Positions 1-8,154 of a stretch of 14,101 bases of DNA are shown one piece after another. Position 1 is the stretch's first letter. Each line of letters starts with the position of its first letter. The stretch covers positions 1-14,101 of the forward strand of contig CAXRCG010000091.1 in the NCBI GenBank assembly GCA_964228885.1, written 5' to 3'. The stretch comes from UBA4582 sp964228885 (GTDB taxonomy: Bacteria; Pseudomonadota; Gammaproteobacteria; Pseudomonadales; Azotimanducaceae). The position numbers and the translations under genes are program-made. The notes under the pieces were generated by a model, which was given only the letters and a program-made list of their open reading frames with translations, was not told the origin of the DNA and did not search any database.

Positions 1-345
1 GCTTATTACGCTGCGAACAAGGATAAGTTACGCGTGGTAGCGATAGATGGTGGCAAGGGACCTGTGGCGCCAACGGAAACCACCATAAACAACGGTACCT
101 ATGCGCCGCTGTCTAGGCCCGTGTTCATTTATGTTCGCCCAGATGCGCTTGATCGAAAGGAAGTACGTGCTTTTGTAGACTTTTATATTGAGTCAGCCCC
201 CATGCTGGCGACCGAAGTCGGTTATATCCCATTGCCAGATTCAGTCTACGCAGGGGCCAAGCAGCGGGTTGAGTCGCGCGAAATTGGAACGGCTTATCAC
301 AGCGAAGCGCTACCTCAAAGCGCCAATCTGTTGACTGATAACTAG
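1..345 (+). CDS. pstS: Phosphate ABC transporter substrate-binding protein PstS, C-terminal part
   Basis: The reading frame is open from base 1 to the TAG at 343-345, so the gene starts left of the window and only about the last 114 residues are visible. PstS is the periplasmic protein that binds inorganic phosphate and delivers it to the PstC/PstA channel. The visible part carries the usual PstS C-terminal run: a stretch like SRPVFIYV, then a helix ending in VGYIPLPDSVY, which is the typical end of the second lobe. The ATG at 34 is internal to the domain and is not the start. The identification is supported by the pstC, pstA, pstB and phoU genes that follow directly on the same strand, the normal operon order. 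The signal peptide, the phosphate-binding residues of lobe 1 and any PhoB box lie outside the window. Confidence 0.93.
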   Translation, partial: AYYAANKDKLRVVAIDGGKGPVAPTETTINNGTYAPLSRPVFIYVRPDALDRKEVRAFVDFYIESAPMLATEVGYIPLPDSVYAGAKQRVESREIGTAYHSEALPQSANLLTDN

Positions 346-352
346 TGTCCAA

Positions 353-1300
353 GTGAGTGAAATGGAAATGCTAAAGCATTCGGGTGTGCATCCGGCTGGG
401 AAAATTGACATTCGAAAAACCCGGGTGCGCTGGGGAGAATTTCTCATCGAATCGTCACTGGGTCTCTGCGCGATGATTTCTATCATCACCACCGGCGTCA
501 TTATTTTTATTCTTGCGCAGGAGTCGCTTGGCTTTTTTGAAGCTGTGTCGCCATTCGACTTCTTTTTTGGCACGTCTTGGGTACCTTTGTTTGAGCCAAG
601 TTCCTACGGGGTGTTACCTCTGCTGTGGGGTACGATGCTCATTACGTTCGGAGCTGCCTTGTTTGCGATTCCGACGGGTCTGGCCAGTGCGATTTATCTC
701 AGTGAATATGCTTCTCCCCGAATGCGGGCTATTGTCAAACCTGTGCTGGAGGTACTTGCTGGCATTCCAACAGTTGTTTACGGCTATTTCGCATTGACCT
801 TTGTCACGCCGTTGCTTCGAAAGATGGTGCCCGGACTGGAAGTTTTTAATGCATTAAGCGGTGCCATTGTCGTAGGGGTCATGATATTGCCGACCATTGC
901 AACGCTAAGTGACAACGCGCTCAGGGCGGTTCCCGACTCGCTGCGACAGGGGGCCTATGCCCTAGGGGCGACGTCTTACGAAGTGACCACTAGGGTTGTC
1001 GTACCGGCCGGTTTGTCGGGCGTCATGGCTTCATTTCTGTTGGCTATTTCACGCGCGATTGGTGAGACGATGGCGGTAACGCTGGCAGCAGGTGCTACAC
1101 CGAATCTGTCGTTTACGTTTTTGGAAAGTATCCAAACAATGACCGCGTATATCGTCCAGGTCAGCATGGGTGATACACCTGCCGGTGGTATCGCCTATCA
1201 AACACTGTTCGCTGTTGCGGGATTGCTGTTTGTTATTACTTTGATACTAAACATTGTTTCGCAATGGATATTGAGTAAGTTCAGAGAGGTTTACGAGTGA
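353..1300 (+). CDS. pstC: Phosphate ABC transporter permease PstC
   Basis: This is one of the two inner-membrane permease subunits that form the phosphate channel with PstA. The protein has up to 315 residues, close to E. coli PstC, with about six hydrophobic segments starting near residues 33-55 and ending near 288-306. The EAA loop that contacts PstB is visible at about 199-218 (QGAYALGATSYEVTTRVVVP). The SRAIGET segment at 233-239 holds the Arg and Glu pair known to matter for transport in E. coli PstC. The start is uncertain: GTG at 353 gives the longest frame, but ATG at 362 or 368 would remove only 3 or 5 residues, and none has a clear Shine-Dalgarno sequence. The gene begins 7 bases after pstS stops and overlaps pstA by 4 bases, so it is surely part of the same operon. 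Confidence 0.95.
   Translation: MSEMEMLKHSGVHPAGKIDIRKTRVRWGEFLIESSLGLCAMISIITTGVIIFILAQESLGFFEAVSPFDFFFGTSWVPLFEPSSYGVLPLLWGTMLITFGAALFAIPTGLASAIYLSEYASPRMRAIVKPVLEVLAGIPTVVYGYFALTFVTPLLRKMVPGLEVFNALSGAIVVGVMILPTIATLSDNALRAVPDSLRQGAYALGATSYEVTTRVVVPAGLSGVMASFLLAISRAIGETMAVTLAAGATPNLSFTFLESIQTMTAYIVQVSMGDTPAGGIAYQTLFAVAGLLFVITLILNIVSQWILSKFREVYE
1283..1289 (+). promoter_or_regulatory. Ribosome binding site deciding the pstA GTG start
   Basis: AGAGAGG lies 7 bases before the GTG at 1297, inside the last codons of pstC. It supports the GTG that overlaps the pstC stop codon (GTGA) as the true pstA start and suggests translational coupling of the two permease subunits. Confidence 0.6.
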
Positions 1301-2178
1301 AGTCTTCTCCACTGGAGTTGAGTAATACAAGTATTCAGAAGCGTCATCGCAAAGCGAGATTGTTTCAGTTGTTATGCGCAGGTGTTACTTGGTTGGGCGC
1401 GGCACTTTTAGCCATCCTGCTCATTCAGATAATGCTCGACGGTATCAAATGGCTGGATATTCAGTTTTTGACCAGCTTCCCATCCAGGTTCCCTTACAAG
1501 GCTGGTGTTAAGTCTGCGTTGGTTGGCACCCTCTGGCTTATTACGATGATTGCAATCGTCTCGATACCTATCGGCGTTGCGACAGCGCTTTATCTTGAGG
1601 AGCTGAGTCGCAAAGGAAAGATTGCAAAAATAGTAGAAGTTAATATCGCTAATCTTGCCGGCGTTCCCTCAATAGTCTACGGCATTATAGGACTGGCAAT
1701 TTTTGTTCGTGGACTTGGTTTTGAGAGAAGTCTTGTGTCAGGCGCATTGACGATGAGCCTGTTGATACTGCCTGTTATCATTATTGCCAGCAGGGAAGCA
1801 ATCAAGACAGTGCCAATGAGCATCCGTCACGCTGCTTATGCGTTAGGCGCAACCAAATTGCAAACGACATGGGCGCACGTTTTGCCAGCTTCATTTCCGG
1901 GTATTCTAACCGGCGTAATCCTCGCGCTTTCGCGAGCGATTGGTGAAACCGCGCCGTTGATAATGATTGGTGCTTTGACCTATGTCGCTTTCCTGCCTGA
2001 GGGTCCGATGGATTCTTTTACGGCCCTTCCAATCCAGATATTTAACTGGGTATCCAGACCCCAGCAAGAATTCCATGAATTAGCGGCGGGCGGCATTATC
2101 GTGCTGCTCGCGGTGTTGTTGACGATGAATGCGACAGCAATATTTATCAGACACAAAACGGAGAAAAAGCTTCAATGA
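1297..2178 (+). CDS. pstA: Phosphate ABC transporter permease PstA
   Basis: This is the second inner-membrane permease subunit of the high-affinity phosphate importer. It has 293 residues, about the length of E. coli PstA. After a basic cytoplasmic N-terminus there are about six hydrophobic segments, the first near residues 25-46. The EAA loop is at about 179-198 (AAYALGATKLQTTWAHVLPA), and the SRAIGET segment at 212-218 contains the arginine that matters for transport in E. coli PstA. The start is GTG, overlapping the pstC stop by 4 bases with a good ribosome binding site. The end overlaps the pstB start as ATGA. PstC and PstA share the same loop architecture but differ elsewhere, as expected for the heterodimeric pair. 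Nothing suggests truncation. Confidence 0.96.
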   Translation: MKSSPLELSNTSIQKRHRKARLFQLLCAGVTWLGAALLAILLIQIMLDGIKWLDIQFLTSFPSRFPYKAGVKSALVGTLWLITMIAIVSIPIGVATALYLEELSRKGKIAKIVEVNIANLAGVPSIVYGIIGLAIFVRGLGFERSLVSGALTMSLLILPVIIIASREAIKTVPMSIRHAAYALGATKLQTTWAHVLPASFPGILTGVILALSRAIGETAPLIMIGALTYVAFLPEGPMDSFTALPIQIFNWVSRPQQEFHELAAGGIIVLLAVLLTMNATAIFIRHKTEKKLQ

Positions 2179-2993
2179 GCGCTACCAATTTAGTCGAAGA
2201 GGCCGTGGGCGAAGGCGAAAGTACAGCGAGTCAGACATTTCCAGATGAAGTGATTTTGGACATAGATAATGTGTCGATAAGTTATTCGGGCAATCCGGCG
2301 GTTAAGCATGTGTCTTTTCCAATAGTAAAGAACAGAATCACATCAATAATCGGCCCCTCTGGCTGCGGAAAGAGTACGTTGCTGAGATCAATCAACCGGA
2401 TGAATGATTTTATTGATGGTGTAACGGTTGACGGAAACTTCATTTACGCCGGTGATAATGTTTACAGCAATAGAATCGACCCGGTGGAAGTGCGAAGGAA
2501 TATCGGGATGGTTTTCCAGAAACCCAATCCGTTTCCGAAGACAATCTATAAAAATATTTCCTGGGGACCGCAGATCAATGGCTTTACAGGTTCAATGGAT
2601 GAGCTAGTGGAAAAATCCCTGCGGCAGGCAGCCCTGTGGGATGAAGTGCGTGATCGGTTGCACGAATCTGCTTTGGGCTTGTCCGGAGGGCAACAACAGC
2701 GTCTGTGCATTGCTCGAGCACTTGCGATGGAACCTGACATTCTATTGATGGACGAACCCTGTTCAGCCCTTGACCCTATTTCAACTTCGCACATTGAAGA
2801 TTTACTGTTCGACTTGAAGCGTCGTTATACCATCGTGATCGTGACTCACAACATGCAACAAGCGGCGCGTATATCGGACTACACAGCATTTCTGGAAATG
2901 GGTGATCTGATTGAATTTGGTATTACTGATCAGCTGTTTACAAGACCTAATCAAAAACGAACTGAAGAATATGTCACGGGTCGTTTTGGTTAA
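2175..2993 (+). CDS. pstB: Phosphate ABC transporter ATP-binding protein PstB
   Basis: This is the cytoplasmic ATPase that powers phosphate import through PstC/PstA. The 272-residue protein shows all nucleotide-binding elements: Walker A GPSGCGKST at 60-68, Q-loop with the PstB-typical FQKPNPFP at 114-121, ABC signature LSGGQ at 169-173, Walker B ILLMDEP at 189-195 with catalytic Glu194, D-loop SALD at 197-200 and the switch histidine His225. The FQKPNPFP motif separates PstB from other ABC ATPases. The first roughly 25 residues are acidic and precede the conserved domain, making the N-terminus slightly longer than in E. coli PstB. The start ATG overlaps the pstA stop. A gap of 37 bases separates the end from phoU. 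Confidence 0.97.
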   Translation: MSATNLVEEAVGEGESTASQTFPDEVILDIDNVSISYSGNPAVKHVSFPIVKNRITSIIGPSGCGKSTLLRSINRMNDFIDGVTVDGNFIYAGDNVYSNRIDPVEVRRNIGMVFQKPNPFPKTIYKNISWGPQINGFTGSMDELVEKSLRQAALWDEVRDRLHESALGLSGGQQQRLCIARALAMEPDILLMDEPCSALDPISTSHIEDLLFDLKRRYTIVIVTHNMQQAARISDYTAFLEMGDLIEFGITDQLFTRPNQKRTEEYVTGRFG

Positions 2994-3030
2994 CCCTGGT
3001 CACATCGAAATTTAGCAACAAGGGAAAATT

Positions 3031-3690
3031 ATGTCGCTCCATCTACAAAGAGACCTCGATGAACTTAAAAGGGACGTCTTACACCTTGGAAGTTTGGTTG
3101 AGACTGCACTGGGTAACGCGAGCATTGTGTTGAGAGATCGAAGAGTTGAGTTGGCGCAAGCTGTATATGCTGACGAAAGTGCGATTAATGAGAAGGAAGT
3201 CCAGATAGAAGAAAGCTGTCTAAAAATTTTGGCGCTTCACCAACCGGTAGCGATTGATCTAAGGTTTATTGTGGTTGTGCTAAAGGTTAACAATGATCTA
3301 GAACGTATTGGAGATTTGGCGGAGAACTTGACCGCCCGGGCAGTTTACCTTGCAGAACGGGAGCCGATGCCTGAACCTATGGCGACGATAAATGCAATGT
3401 TTGTGACGATTCGTTCTATGTTGAAAGACTCTCTCGATTCTTTGGTCAAACTTGACGTTGATCTCGCGAGAAAAGTGATTGAACAGGATGATGGCGTAGA
3501 TCAAATCAATCGCCAGATGTATGAAGATTTTCGGCAGATGATGGCCAAAGATGCTTCCATGATAGAACAGGCCACCTCCTGGTTATCCTGTTCAAGATAT
3601 TTAGAACGTATTGCTGATCTGGCGACAAATATCAGTGAAGATGTTGTCTTTATGGTCGAGGGTGAAGTGGTTCGTCACCAGACGCACTAA
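3031..3690 (+). CDS. phoU: Phosphate signalling complex protein PhoU
   Basis: PhoU is a cytoplasmic protein that links the PstSCAB transporter to the PhoR sensor kinase and represses the Pho regulon when phosphate is plentiful. The 219-residue protein is all helical by its pattern and shows the two repeated PhoU three-helix units. Each carries the metal-binding ExxxD signature: NDLERIGDLAEN at 88-99 and RYLERIADLATN at 189-200. Length is slightly shorter than E. coli PhoU. The start ATG has AAGGGA at 3020-3025 with a 5-base gap, which is a convincing ribosome binding site. It is the last clear gene of the pst operon here. phoB and phoR are not in the window. Confidence 0.96.
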   Translation: MSLHLQRDLDELKRDVLHLGSLVETALGNASIVLRDRRVELAQAVYADESAINEKEVQIEESCLKILALHQPVAIDLRFIVVVLKVNNDLERIGDLAENLTARAVYLAEREPMPEPMATINAMFVTIRSMLKDSLDSLVKLDVDLARKVIEQDDGVDQINRQMYEDFRQMMAKDASMIEQATSWLSCSRYLERIADLATNISEDVVFMVEGEVVRHQTH

Positions 3691-3720
3691 TCTATTTCCT
3701 GAAAGGCTACTAGTTAGTGC
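3684..3720 (+). repeat. Inverted repeat spanning the phoU stop codon
   Basis: GCACTAA at 3684-3690 pairs perfectly with TTAGTGC at 3714-3720, with one further T-G pair inside and a loop of 23 bases. The left arm contains the phoU TAA stop. There is no following T-run, so it does not look like a standard intrinsic terminator. It might protect the 3' end of the pst message or be chance. Confidence 0.35.
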
Positions 3721-3826
3721 CTGATAGGACGCGCGCATGATCGCTTCAGCGCCGTAGTTTGTTGGTCTGGTTTAATTTGTGATTGGAGGTGTTAATTTCC
3801 GCTTAGCATCAATACACTATGCCGCG

Positions 3827-5443
3827 ATGAAATTAAGAAACTGCAACGTCCGTCGTCTCGGTAATGAAGAATATGATGTGCTCATCGTTGGTGGCGGAAT
3901 CAACGGCGCTGTTTCCGCTGCCGCGCTCGCGGCAAAAGGTGTCAAGGTTGCGCTGATTGATCGCGGTGATTTTGCCTGTAGCACGAGTTCGGAATCATCG
4001 AACCTTGCCTGGGGCGGTATCAAGTACCTAGAATCGTACGAATTTCTGCTTGTAAACAAGCTGTGTAAAAGCCGCAATCATTTGATGGATCATTATCCCT
4101 CAACGGTGAAAGAGATTCGGTTTTTGACCAGTATTGCTAAAGGTTTTAGATATCCTGCATTTCTGGTCTATTTGAGTACGCTGTTGTACTGGGTAATAGG
4201 CAGATTCAGAACCCGCATTCCTAAGTACAGATCCCGTGCCCGACTGAACACCCTCGAGCCAGTGATTGACACTTCGGACGTGCAGGCTGGGTTCGAGTAT
4301 TCGGACTGCTATCTCTATGATAACGATGCCAGGTTTGTTTTCAATTTTATTAGAACTGCATTGGACAACGACTGTGTCGCGGCAAACTATGTTGAATCAC
4401 TAGGCAGTAAGAGAAACGGCGGCTTATGGACGACATCAGCGAAAGACAATGTTTGCGGCGAGTCTTTTCAAATCAGGTCGCGCATACTGATCAATGCCTG
4501 TGGTCCCTGGCTTGACGAACACAACGGTCTAACAAAACAAAAGACTGATTACCGTCATCTATTCTCAAAAGGTGTTCACCTGATCGTTGACAGAGTGGCG
4601 GAGGCTGAGCGTGTTCTTGCGTTTTTCGCATCCGATGGTCGTTTGTTTTTTGTGATACCTATGGGACCTAAGACCTGCATCGGTACTACAGATGCTCAGG
4701 TTGATTTTCCTGAGCAGGTGGTTTCGGATAGCGAGCGAGCATTTATTCTTAAGAACGCCAATAATATGTTACGTCTTGATCGGCCGCTAACAAAGCAGGA
4801 TATAGTTGCGGAACGATGTGGTGTGAGGCCGTTAGCGCATGAGGGAGCGGGTGGCGTTGCCGATTGGGTCGGGCTGTCGCGTAAACATGTGATTGAAGTG
4901 CGCGATCAGGATGCGCACCTTAGTGTTTTTGGTGGCAAATTGACTGACTGTTTGAACGTGGGGAATGAGATCGCAGGTATCGTCAAGAACCTTGGTGTTA
5001 ACGTGCCCTTTGCAAACCGCAAGTGGTATGGAGAGCCTGACGATACGGTTAAAGAGGCCTTTCTGCATCAGGCTAAATTGATGGATCTCGATGGTATGAC
5101 GAATCCATCCTCATCAGAACCGCTAACTACCAGGCTATGGCGCCGCTACGGTTCAAATGCGTTTGAAATACTCGAAGGTATTAGAGAAGAGCCACAGCGG
5201 GCAGAGTTGTTGATTGAAAACGCAGAGTACTTGAGAGGTGAGATTGAACTAGCTTCTCGACGCGAAATGATTGTCAAATTGGAAGACTTTCTACGCAGAA
5301 GGTCGAAAATTTCACTTGTGGTTCGAGATGAAGATCTTCGAACTGCCGAAGGTTTAAAAGAGGCATGTCAAATTCTCTTTGGTGATAAAGCAGAACAAAA
5401 ACTCAGAGAGTATTTACGTGAAGGTGATACCGCCAAGGTGTAA
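3827..5443 (+). CDS. FAD-dependent glycerol-3-phosphate dehydrogenase (GlpD-like)
   Basis: The 538-residue protein belongs to the DAO/GlpD family, which oxidises sn-glycerol-3-phosphate to dihydroxyacetone phosphate and passes electrons to the quinone pool at the inner membrane. Visible are the FAD-binding GGGINGA at 22-28, a family stretch CSTSSESSNLAWGGIKYLE at 51-69, GFEYSDC at 155-161, NACGPW at 223-228, KGVH at 248-251, GTTDA at 286-290, CGVRPL at 331-336 and SVFGGKLT at 366-373. A C-terminal GlpD-type domain follows from about 400, including LEDFLRRR at 485-492. His251, Arg334 and Lys371 match E. coli GlpD active-site residues, but Lys66 stands where E. coli has an arginine (GGLRYLE). 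The ATG at 3827 is chosen because the flavin motif then begins near residue 20, as expected; the longer GTG start at 3779 lacks a ribosome site. No glpK or glpF is nearby. Confidence 0.85.
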   Translation: MKLRNCNVRRLGNEEYDVLIVGGGINGAVSAAALAAKGVKVALIDRGDFACSTSSESSNLAWGGIKYLESYEFLLVNKLCKSRNHLMDHYPSTVKEIRFLTSIAKGFRYPAFLVYLSTLLYWVIGRFRTRIPKYRSRARLNTLEPVIDTSDVQAGFEYSDCYLYDNDARFVFNFIRTALDNDCVAANYVESLGSKRNGGLWTTSAKDNVCGESFQIRSRILINACGPWLDEHNGLTKQKTDYRHLFSKGVHLIVDRVAEAERVLAFFASDGRLFFVIPMGPKTCIGTTDAQVDFPEQVVSDSERAFILKNANNMLRLDRPLTKQDIVAERCGVRPLAHEGAGGVADWVGLSRKHVIEVRDQDAHLSVFGGKLTDCLNVGNEIAGIVKNLGVNVPFANRKWYGEPDDTVKEAFLHQAKLMDLDGMTNPSSSEPLTTRLWRRYGSNAFEILEGIREEPQRAELLIENAEYLRGEIELASRREMIVKLEDFLRRRSKISLVVRDEDLRTAEGLKEACQILFGDKAEQKLREYLREGDTAKV

Positions 5444-5473
5444 TAATTTAATCGGCTGCTAAAAACCGGAGTG

Positions 5474-6880
5474 TTAGTTCGCGAGGTTGCTAATTCTTTC
5501 CTCGTTGTTGCTCGTTTGCCACAAACGAAAGGATAATAAAAAAGCCGCTGTTCCCACGCCAATGGCAAGGCCAATCCAGAAGCCGTACACGCCCATCGGT
5601 TTGCCTAACCAGCCAAAACCTAGGATGCATTCAAGGGGTAGCCCAATGCCCCAAAAGCTAAACAATGCAATCCACATAGGCGCTCTTGTGTCCTTGTAAC
5701 CTCGTAAAGCACCGGAAGACGTAGATTGGACGGCGTCAAAAATCAGAAAAAAGACAACGAACAACAGCAGAATAGAAGCCTGATCTGCGACGCTGGTATC
5801 TTGGGTATAAAGGGCAGTCAGATCAAAGCGAAAGAAGTAAATAAACACCGAGCCTAAAAGAGCAACCAGAACTGTTGTTGCAATCGCCAAGGCAGCCGTC
5901 GTTCTGGCGTCTGAAACTTCCTTGGCACCGACCTTAAATCCTATTCTAATTGTGGCAGCCATGCCCAATGCCATAGCCGGCATAAACAACACGCCGTTAA
6001 GGTTCATAGCGATATTGTGTGCGGCAACGGTTTCTGCCCCAAAACTTCCTAGTAAAAGGGTGGTAAAGGAAAACAAGCCAACTTCGGCAAAGATAGATGC
6101 GCCGATGGGCAAACCAATAATCAGCAAAGGTTTGATTCTTCGCCAATCTGGCGCGGAAAACTTTTGTCGCCAACCGGTCATATTGAATCGTTTTTGCGAA
6201 ACGACTAAGACAATCATTAACAACTGAAACCAGTTGATAATACCGTTTGCCAGGCCGCATCCGACGCCCCCCATTTCCGGTAGCCCAAATTTGCCATAGA
6301 TGAGTACATAGTTTAGAGGGATCTTTAGGCATAGAGCAGCTATGGCAATAAACATCGCTGGTCGGGTAAAGCCCATGCCGTCAGCAAGAAAGCGTAAACA
6401 AAAAAAACACATCAATGCGGGAAACCCCAGAGAAGCCATAGAGAGGTAAGGTACAGAAATTTCTATCGCGACAGGATCCACATCTAGTAAGGCGTATACG
6501 GGGCCGATATTATTTAATATCAATACCCCTGTGAGCCCTCCTATTAGCGCCATCCATAGGCCCTGACGAACGACCTCGCCAATCTCCTTGTAGTCTCTGC
6601 GTCCGTTTAGTTGGGCAACGGTAGGGGTAACTGCCTGAATCAGCCCCATAATCAACAGCATGACTGGCCAGAGCAAGCTTCCGCCAAGCGCAACACCAGC
6701 GAGGTCGGCGGAGTTATATTGCCCAGCCATAATGGCATCGCTTACGCCCATACCCATTTGAGCGAGTTGAGCCCCCATAAGTGGCAGCGCAATATGAAAC
6801 AGACGCCGGATTTCCAAGATGTACTTTGATCCTTGCGCTGGCGTGCTAACGAGTGTGCTTGTAAGAATTTTATTGGTCAT
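5474..6880 (-). CDS. MATE family multidrug/Na+ exporter, NorM type
   Basis: This is an inner-membrane exporter of 468 residues, the normal MATE length, with about twelve hydrophobic segments. NorM-type proteins expel cationic drugs in exchange for Na+ or H+. Family features include GVSDAIMAG at 45-53, VTPTVAQLNG at 84-93, the mid-protein LPIGASIFAEVGLF near 257-270, and GALRGYKDTRAPM at 390-402, the signature of the C-terminal half. Asp48, Glu266 and Asp382 have almost the same spacing as the three acidic transport residues of Vibrio cholerae NorM (36, 255, 371), so the cation site appears intact. Start at the ATG at 6880; only weak purine-rich sequence precedes it. It converges with the GlpD-like gene, leaving 30 bases with no obvious terminator. 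Its substrate cannot be told from sequence. Confidence 0.92.
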   Translation of the reverse strand: MTNKILTSTLVSTPAQGSKYILEIRRLFHIALPLMGAQLAQMGMGVSDAIMAGQYNSADLAGVALGGSLLWPVMLLIMGLIQAVTPTVAQLNGRRDYKEIGEVVRQGLWMALIGGLTGVLILNNIGPVYALLDVDPVAIEISVPYLSMASLGFPALMCFFCLRFLADGMGFTRPAMFIAIAALCLKIPLNYVLIYGKFGLPEMGGVGCGLANGIINWFQLLMIVLVVSQKRFNMTGWRQKFSAPDWRRIKPLLIIGLPIGASIFAEVGLFSFTTLLLGSFGAETVAAHNIAMNLNGVLFMPAMALGMAATIRIGFKVGAKEVSDARTTAALAIATTVLVALLGSVFIYFFRFDLTALYTQDTSVADQASILLLFVVFFLIFDAVQSTSSGALRGYKDTRAPMWIALFSFWGIGLPLECILGFGWLGKPMGVYGFWIGLAIGVGTAAFLLSFRLWQTSNNEERISNLAN

Positions 6881-6902
6881 GCGAGATTGGACTTCTTTTT
6901 GC

Positions 6903-6924
6903 AGGCGCTCGGCTCAGTGCGCCT
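6903..6924 (-). promoter_or_regulatory. Hairpin in the leader of the MATE gene
   Basis: AGGCGC at 6903-6908 and GCGCCT at 6919-6924 form a perfect 6-base-pair GC-rich stem with a 10-base loop. It ends 22 bases before the MATE start codon on the minus strand. No T-run follows in the direction of transcription, so it is not a terminator for the upstream esterase gene. It could influence MATE translation or be chance. Confidence 0.3.
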
Positions 6925-6999
6925 CTAATTTCGTGAATCATTGTTAGGACTAGCTTGTTAAATTCAGGAGGCAGCCCGGTTAGCCAGCCATGCGTTAGC

Positions 7000-7947
7000 T
7001 TAAGCGAGCGCTGTCTTCATGATATCGGCGATCTCCTCAACCGCCAGTCGAGCACTCGTGACAACGCCGGTTTGTTGAATAAAGTTGTGCATCAAGCCGG
7101 GATAACAATGATAACTAACCCGGATTCCAGCAGCTTTGAGAATCTCGTAGTACGCCCGGCCCTCGTCACGCAAGGGGTCATACTCAGCCGTGATGATATG
7201 CGTGGGGGGCACGAGCTGATGATCTGGCGCTAGTGCTGGAGAAATTCTTGGGTCGGATGGGTCGGCGCCTGTTCCTCCAAAATATTCGTCGTGAAAGTAG
7301 TTAAGCATCCGCTCATCTAGGGTGACGCCTTGCTTCAGGTCACGCAATGAGTCTGTTTCAACCGTTCTGTTTGTTGCCGGATAGATGAGCAGTTGGAATG
7401 CCAGCTTCGGGCCGTTGTTCTGGCTGAATTGATTGGAAACAACCGCTGACAGATTACCGCCGGCACTATCACCACCAATTGCGATTCGTTCAGGGTTGAT
7501 GCTGAGGTTTGCTGCATGTTCGCAAATCCATTTGGCTGCCGCCATGGCATCATCGACCGCGGCGGGAAACTTGTGTTCCGGTGCTAATCGATAGTCGATT
7601 GCAATTACCCTGCAGCCGCCATGGTTCGCCAGTTGGCGACAAACACTGTCGTGGCTGTCTAGGTTGCCAATCATGAACCCACCGCCATGAATAAAGATCA
7701 TGCCAGGGGTCATGGCGTCACCAGCTCCAGCTGGCACATAGAGACGCGCTGGAATTGCTGACGCGGGTCCAGGAATTTTGAAGTCATCGATTTTTCCGCA
7801 AGTAATATCAGTGACCCCCTGAATTTGACTGCCAGAGACATATCCGGCTCGCAATGCTGCTAATGGAACGTCAGCCCCGTGCGGGCGGCCAAGTGCTTTA
7901 GCCGCATTGGTCACTGCCTGTAGTTCTGGGTCAAGATTGATAGCCAT
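7000..7947 (-). CDS. Alpha/beta hydrolase, hormone-sensitive lipase (family IV) esterase
   Basis: This is a probable cytoplasmic carboxylesterase of short-chain esters, 315 residues, typical of the bacterial hormone-sensitive lipase family. Defining motifs are the oxyanion-hole HGGG at 87-90, the nucleophile elbow GDSAGG at 159-164 with Ser161, Asp257 in EYDPLRDEG and His287 in GLMHNF, giving a complete catalytic triad. DYRLAPEHKFPAA at 118-130 is another family hallmark. A variable cap region occupies about residues 1-65. No signal peptide is seen. The start ATG at 7947 has no strong ribosome site but gives the usual N-terminal length. It lies 119 bases upstream of the MATE gene on the same strand, so co-transcription is possible but not evident. 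The natural substrate is unknown; it has no visible link to phosphate. Confidence 0.9.
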   Translation of the reverse strand: MAINLDPELQAVTNAAKALGRPHGADVPLAALRAGYVSGSQIQGVTDITCGKIDDFKIPGPASAIPARLYVPAGAGDAMTPGMIFIHGGGFMIGNLDSHDSVCRQLANHGGCRVIAIDYRLAPEHKFPAAVDDAMAAAKWICEHAANLSINPERIAIGGDSAGGNLSAVVSNQFSQNNGPKLAFQLLIYPATNRTVETDSLRDLKQGVTLDERMLNYFHDEYFGGTGADPSDPRISPALAPDHQLVPPTHIITAEYDPLRDEGRAYYEILKAAGIRVSYHCYPGLMHNFIQQTGVVTSARLAVEEIADIMKTALA

Positions 7948-8154
7948 TTTGTTAAATTCTATTCATTTGGTAACTGGCCGCTGCTAGCGCACTAAGGTGC
8001 TGAATTAAAACAAAATATCAGCCCTAGTGGAAATTTCGAACGTTTTATTCCGCAGCTTTATAATGAAAATGATGCAATGCAGCAGAAGAATCAAGCAAAC
8101 TTGTTTATACTCGAAATTGGGATTACGGCAAAAGTTTTTGGAGATTCATAGTTC
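7948..8154. other. Divergent intergenic region between two hydrolase genes
   Basis: These 207 bases must carry the promoters of both the minus-strand esterase and the plus-strand hydrolase. Apart from the promoter-like hexamers listed separately, I see no RNA gene, no operator-like palindrome of convincing length and no open frame that looks coding. Confidence 0.6.
8059..8064 (+). promoter_or_regulatory. Possible -10 element for the plus-strand hydrolase
   Basis: TATAAT at 8059-8064 matches the sigma-70 -10 consensus exactly. The best upstream candidate for a -35 element, TTCGAA at 8035-8040 with an 18-base spacer, is poor. A second candidate, TATACT at 8106-8111, matches five of six bases but also lacks a good -35. 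The rc of the overlapping TTTATA (8057-8062) reads TATAAA and could serve the opposite gene. Confidence 0.3.

Noticed and set aside
3779..3826. Longer GlpD-like start at GTG 3779
   Set aside because: It adds 16 residues before the flavin domain without a ribosome binding site upstream; family N-termini are short.
5444..5473. Terminator between the convergent GlpD-like and MATE genes
   Set aside because: Only a trivial CGG/CCG pairing is present and there is no T-run.
5922..6332. Open frames on both strands within the MATE gene that could be extra proteins
   Set aside because: The frame encoding NorM motifs accounts for this stretch completely; the alternatives show no family motifs and lack ribosome sites.
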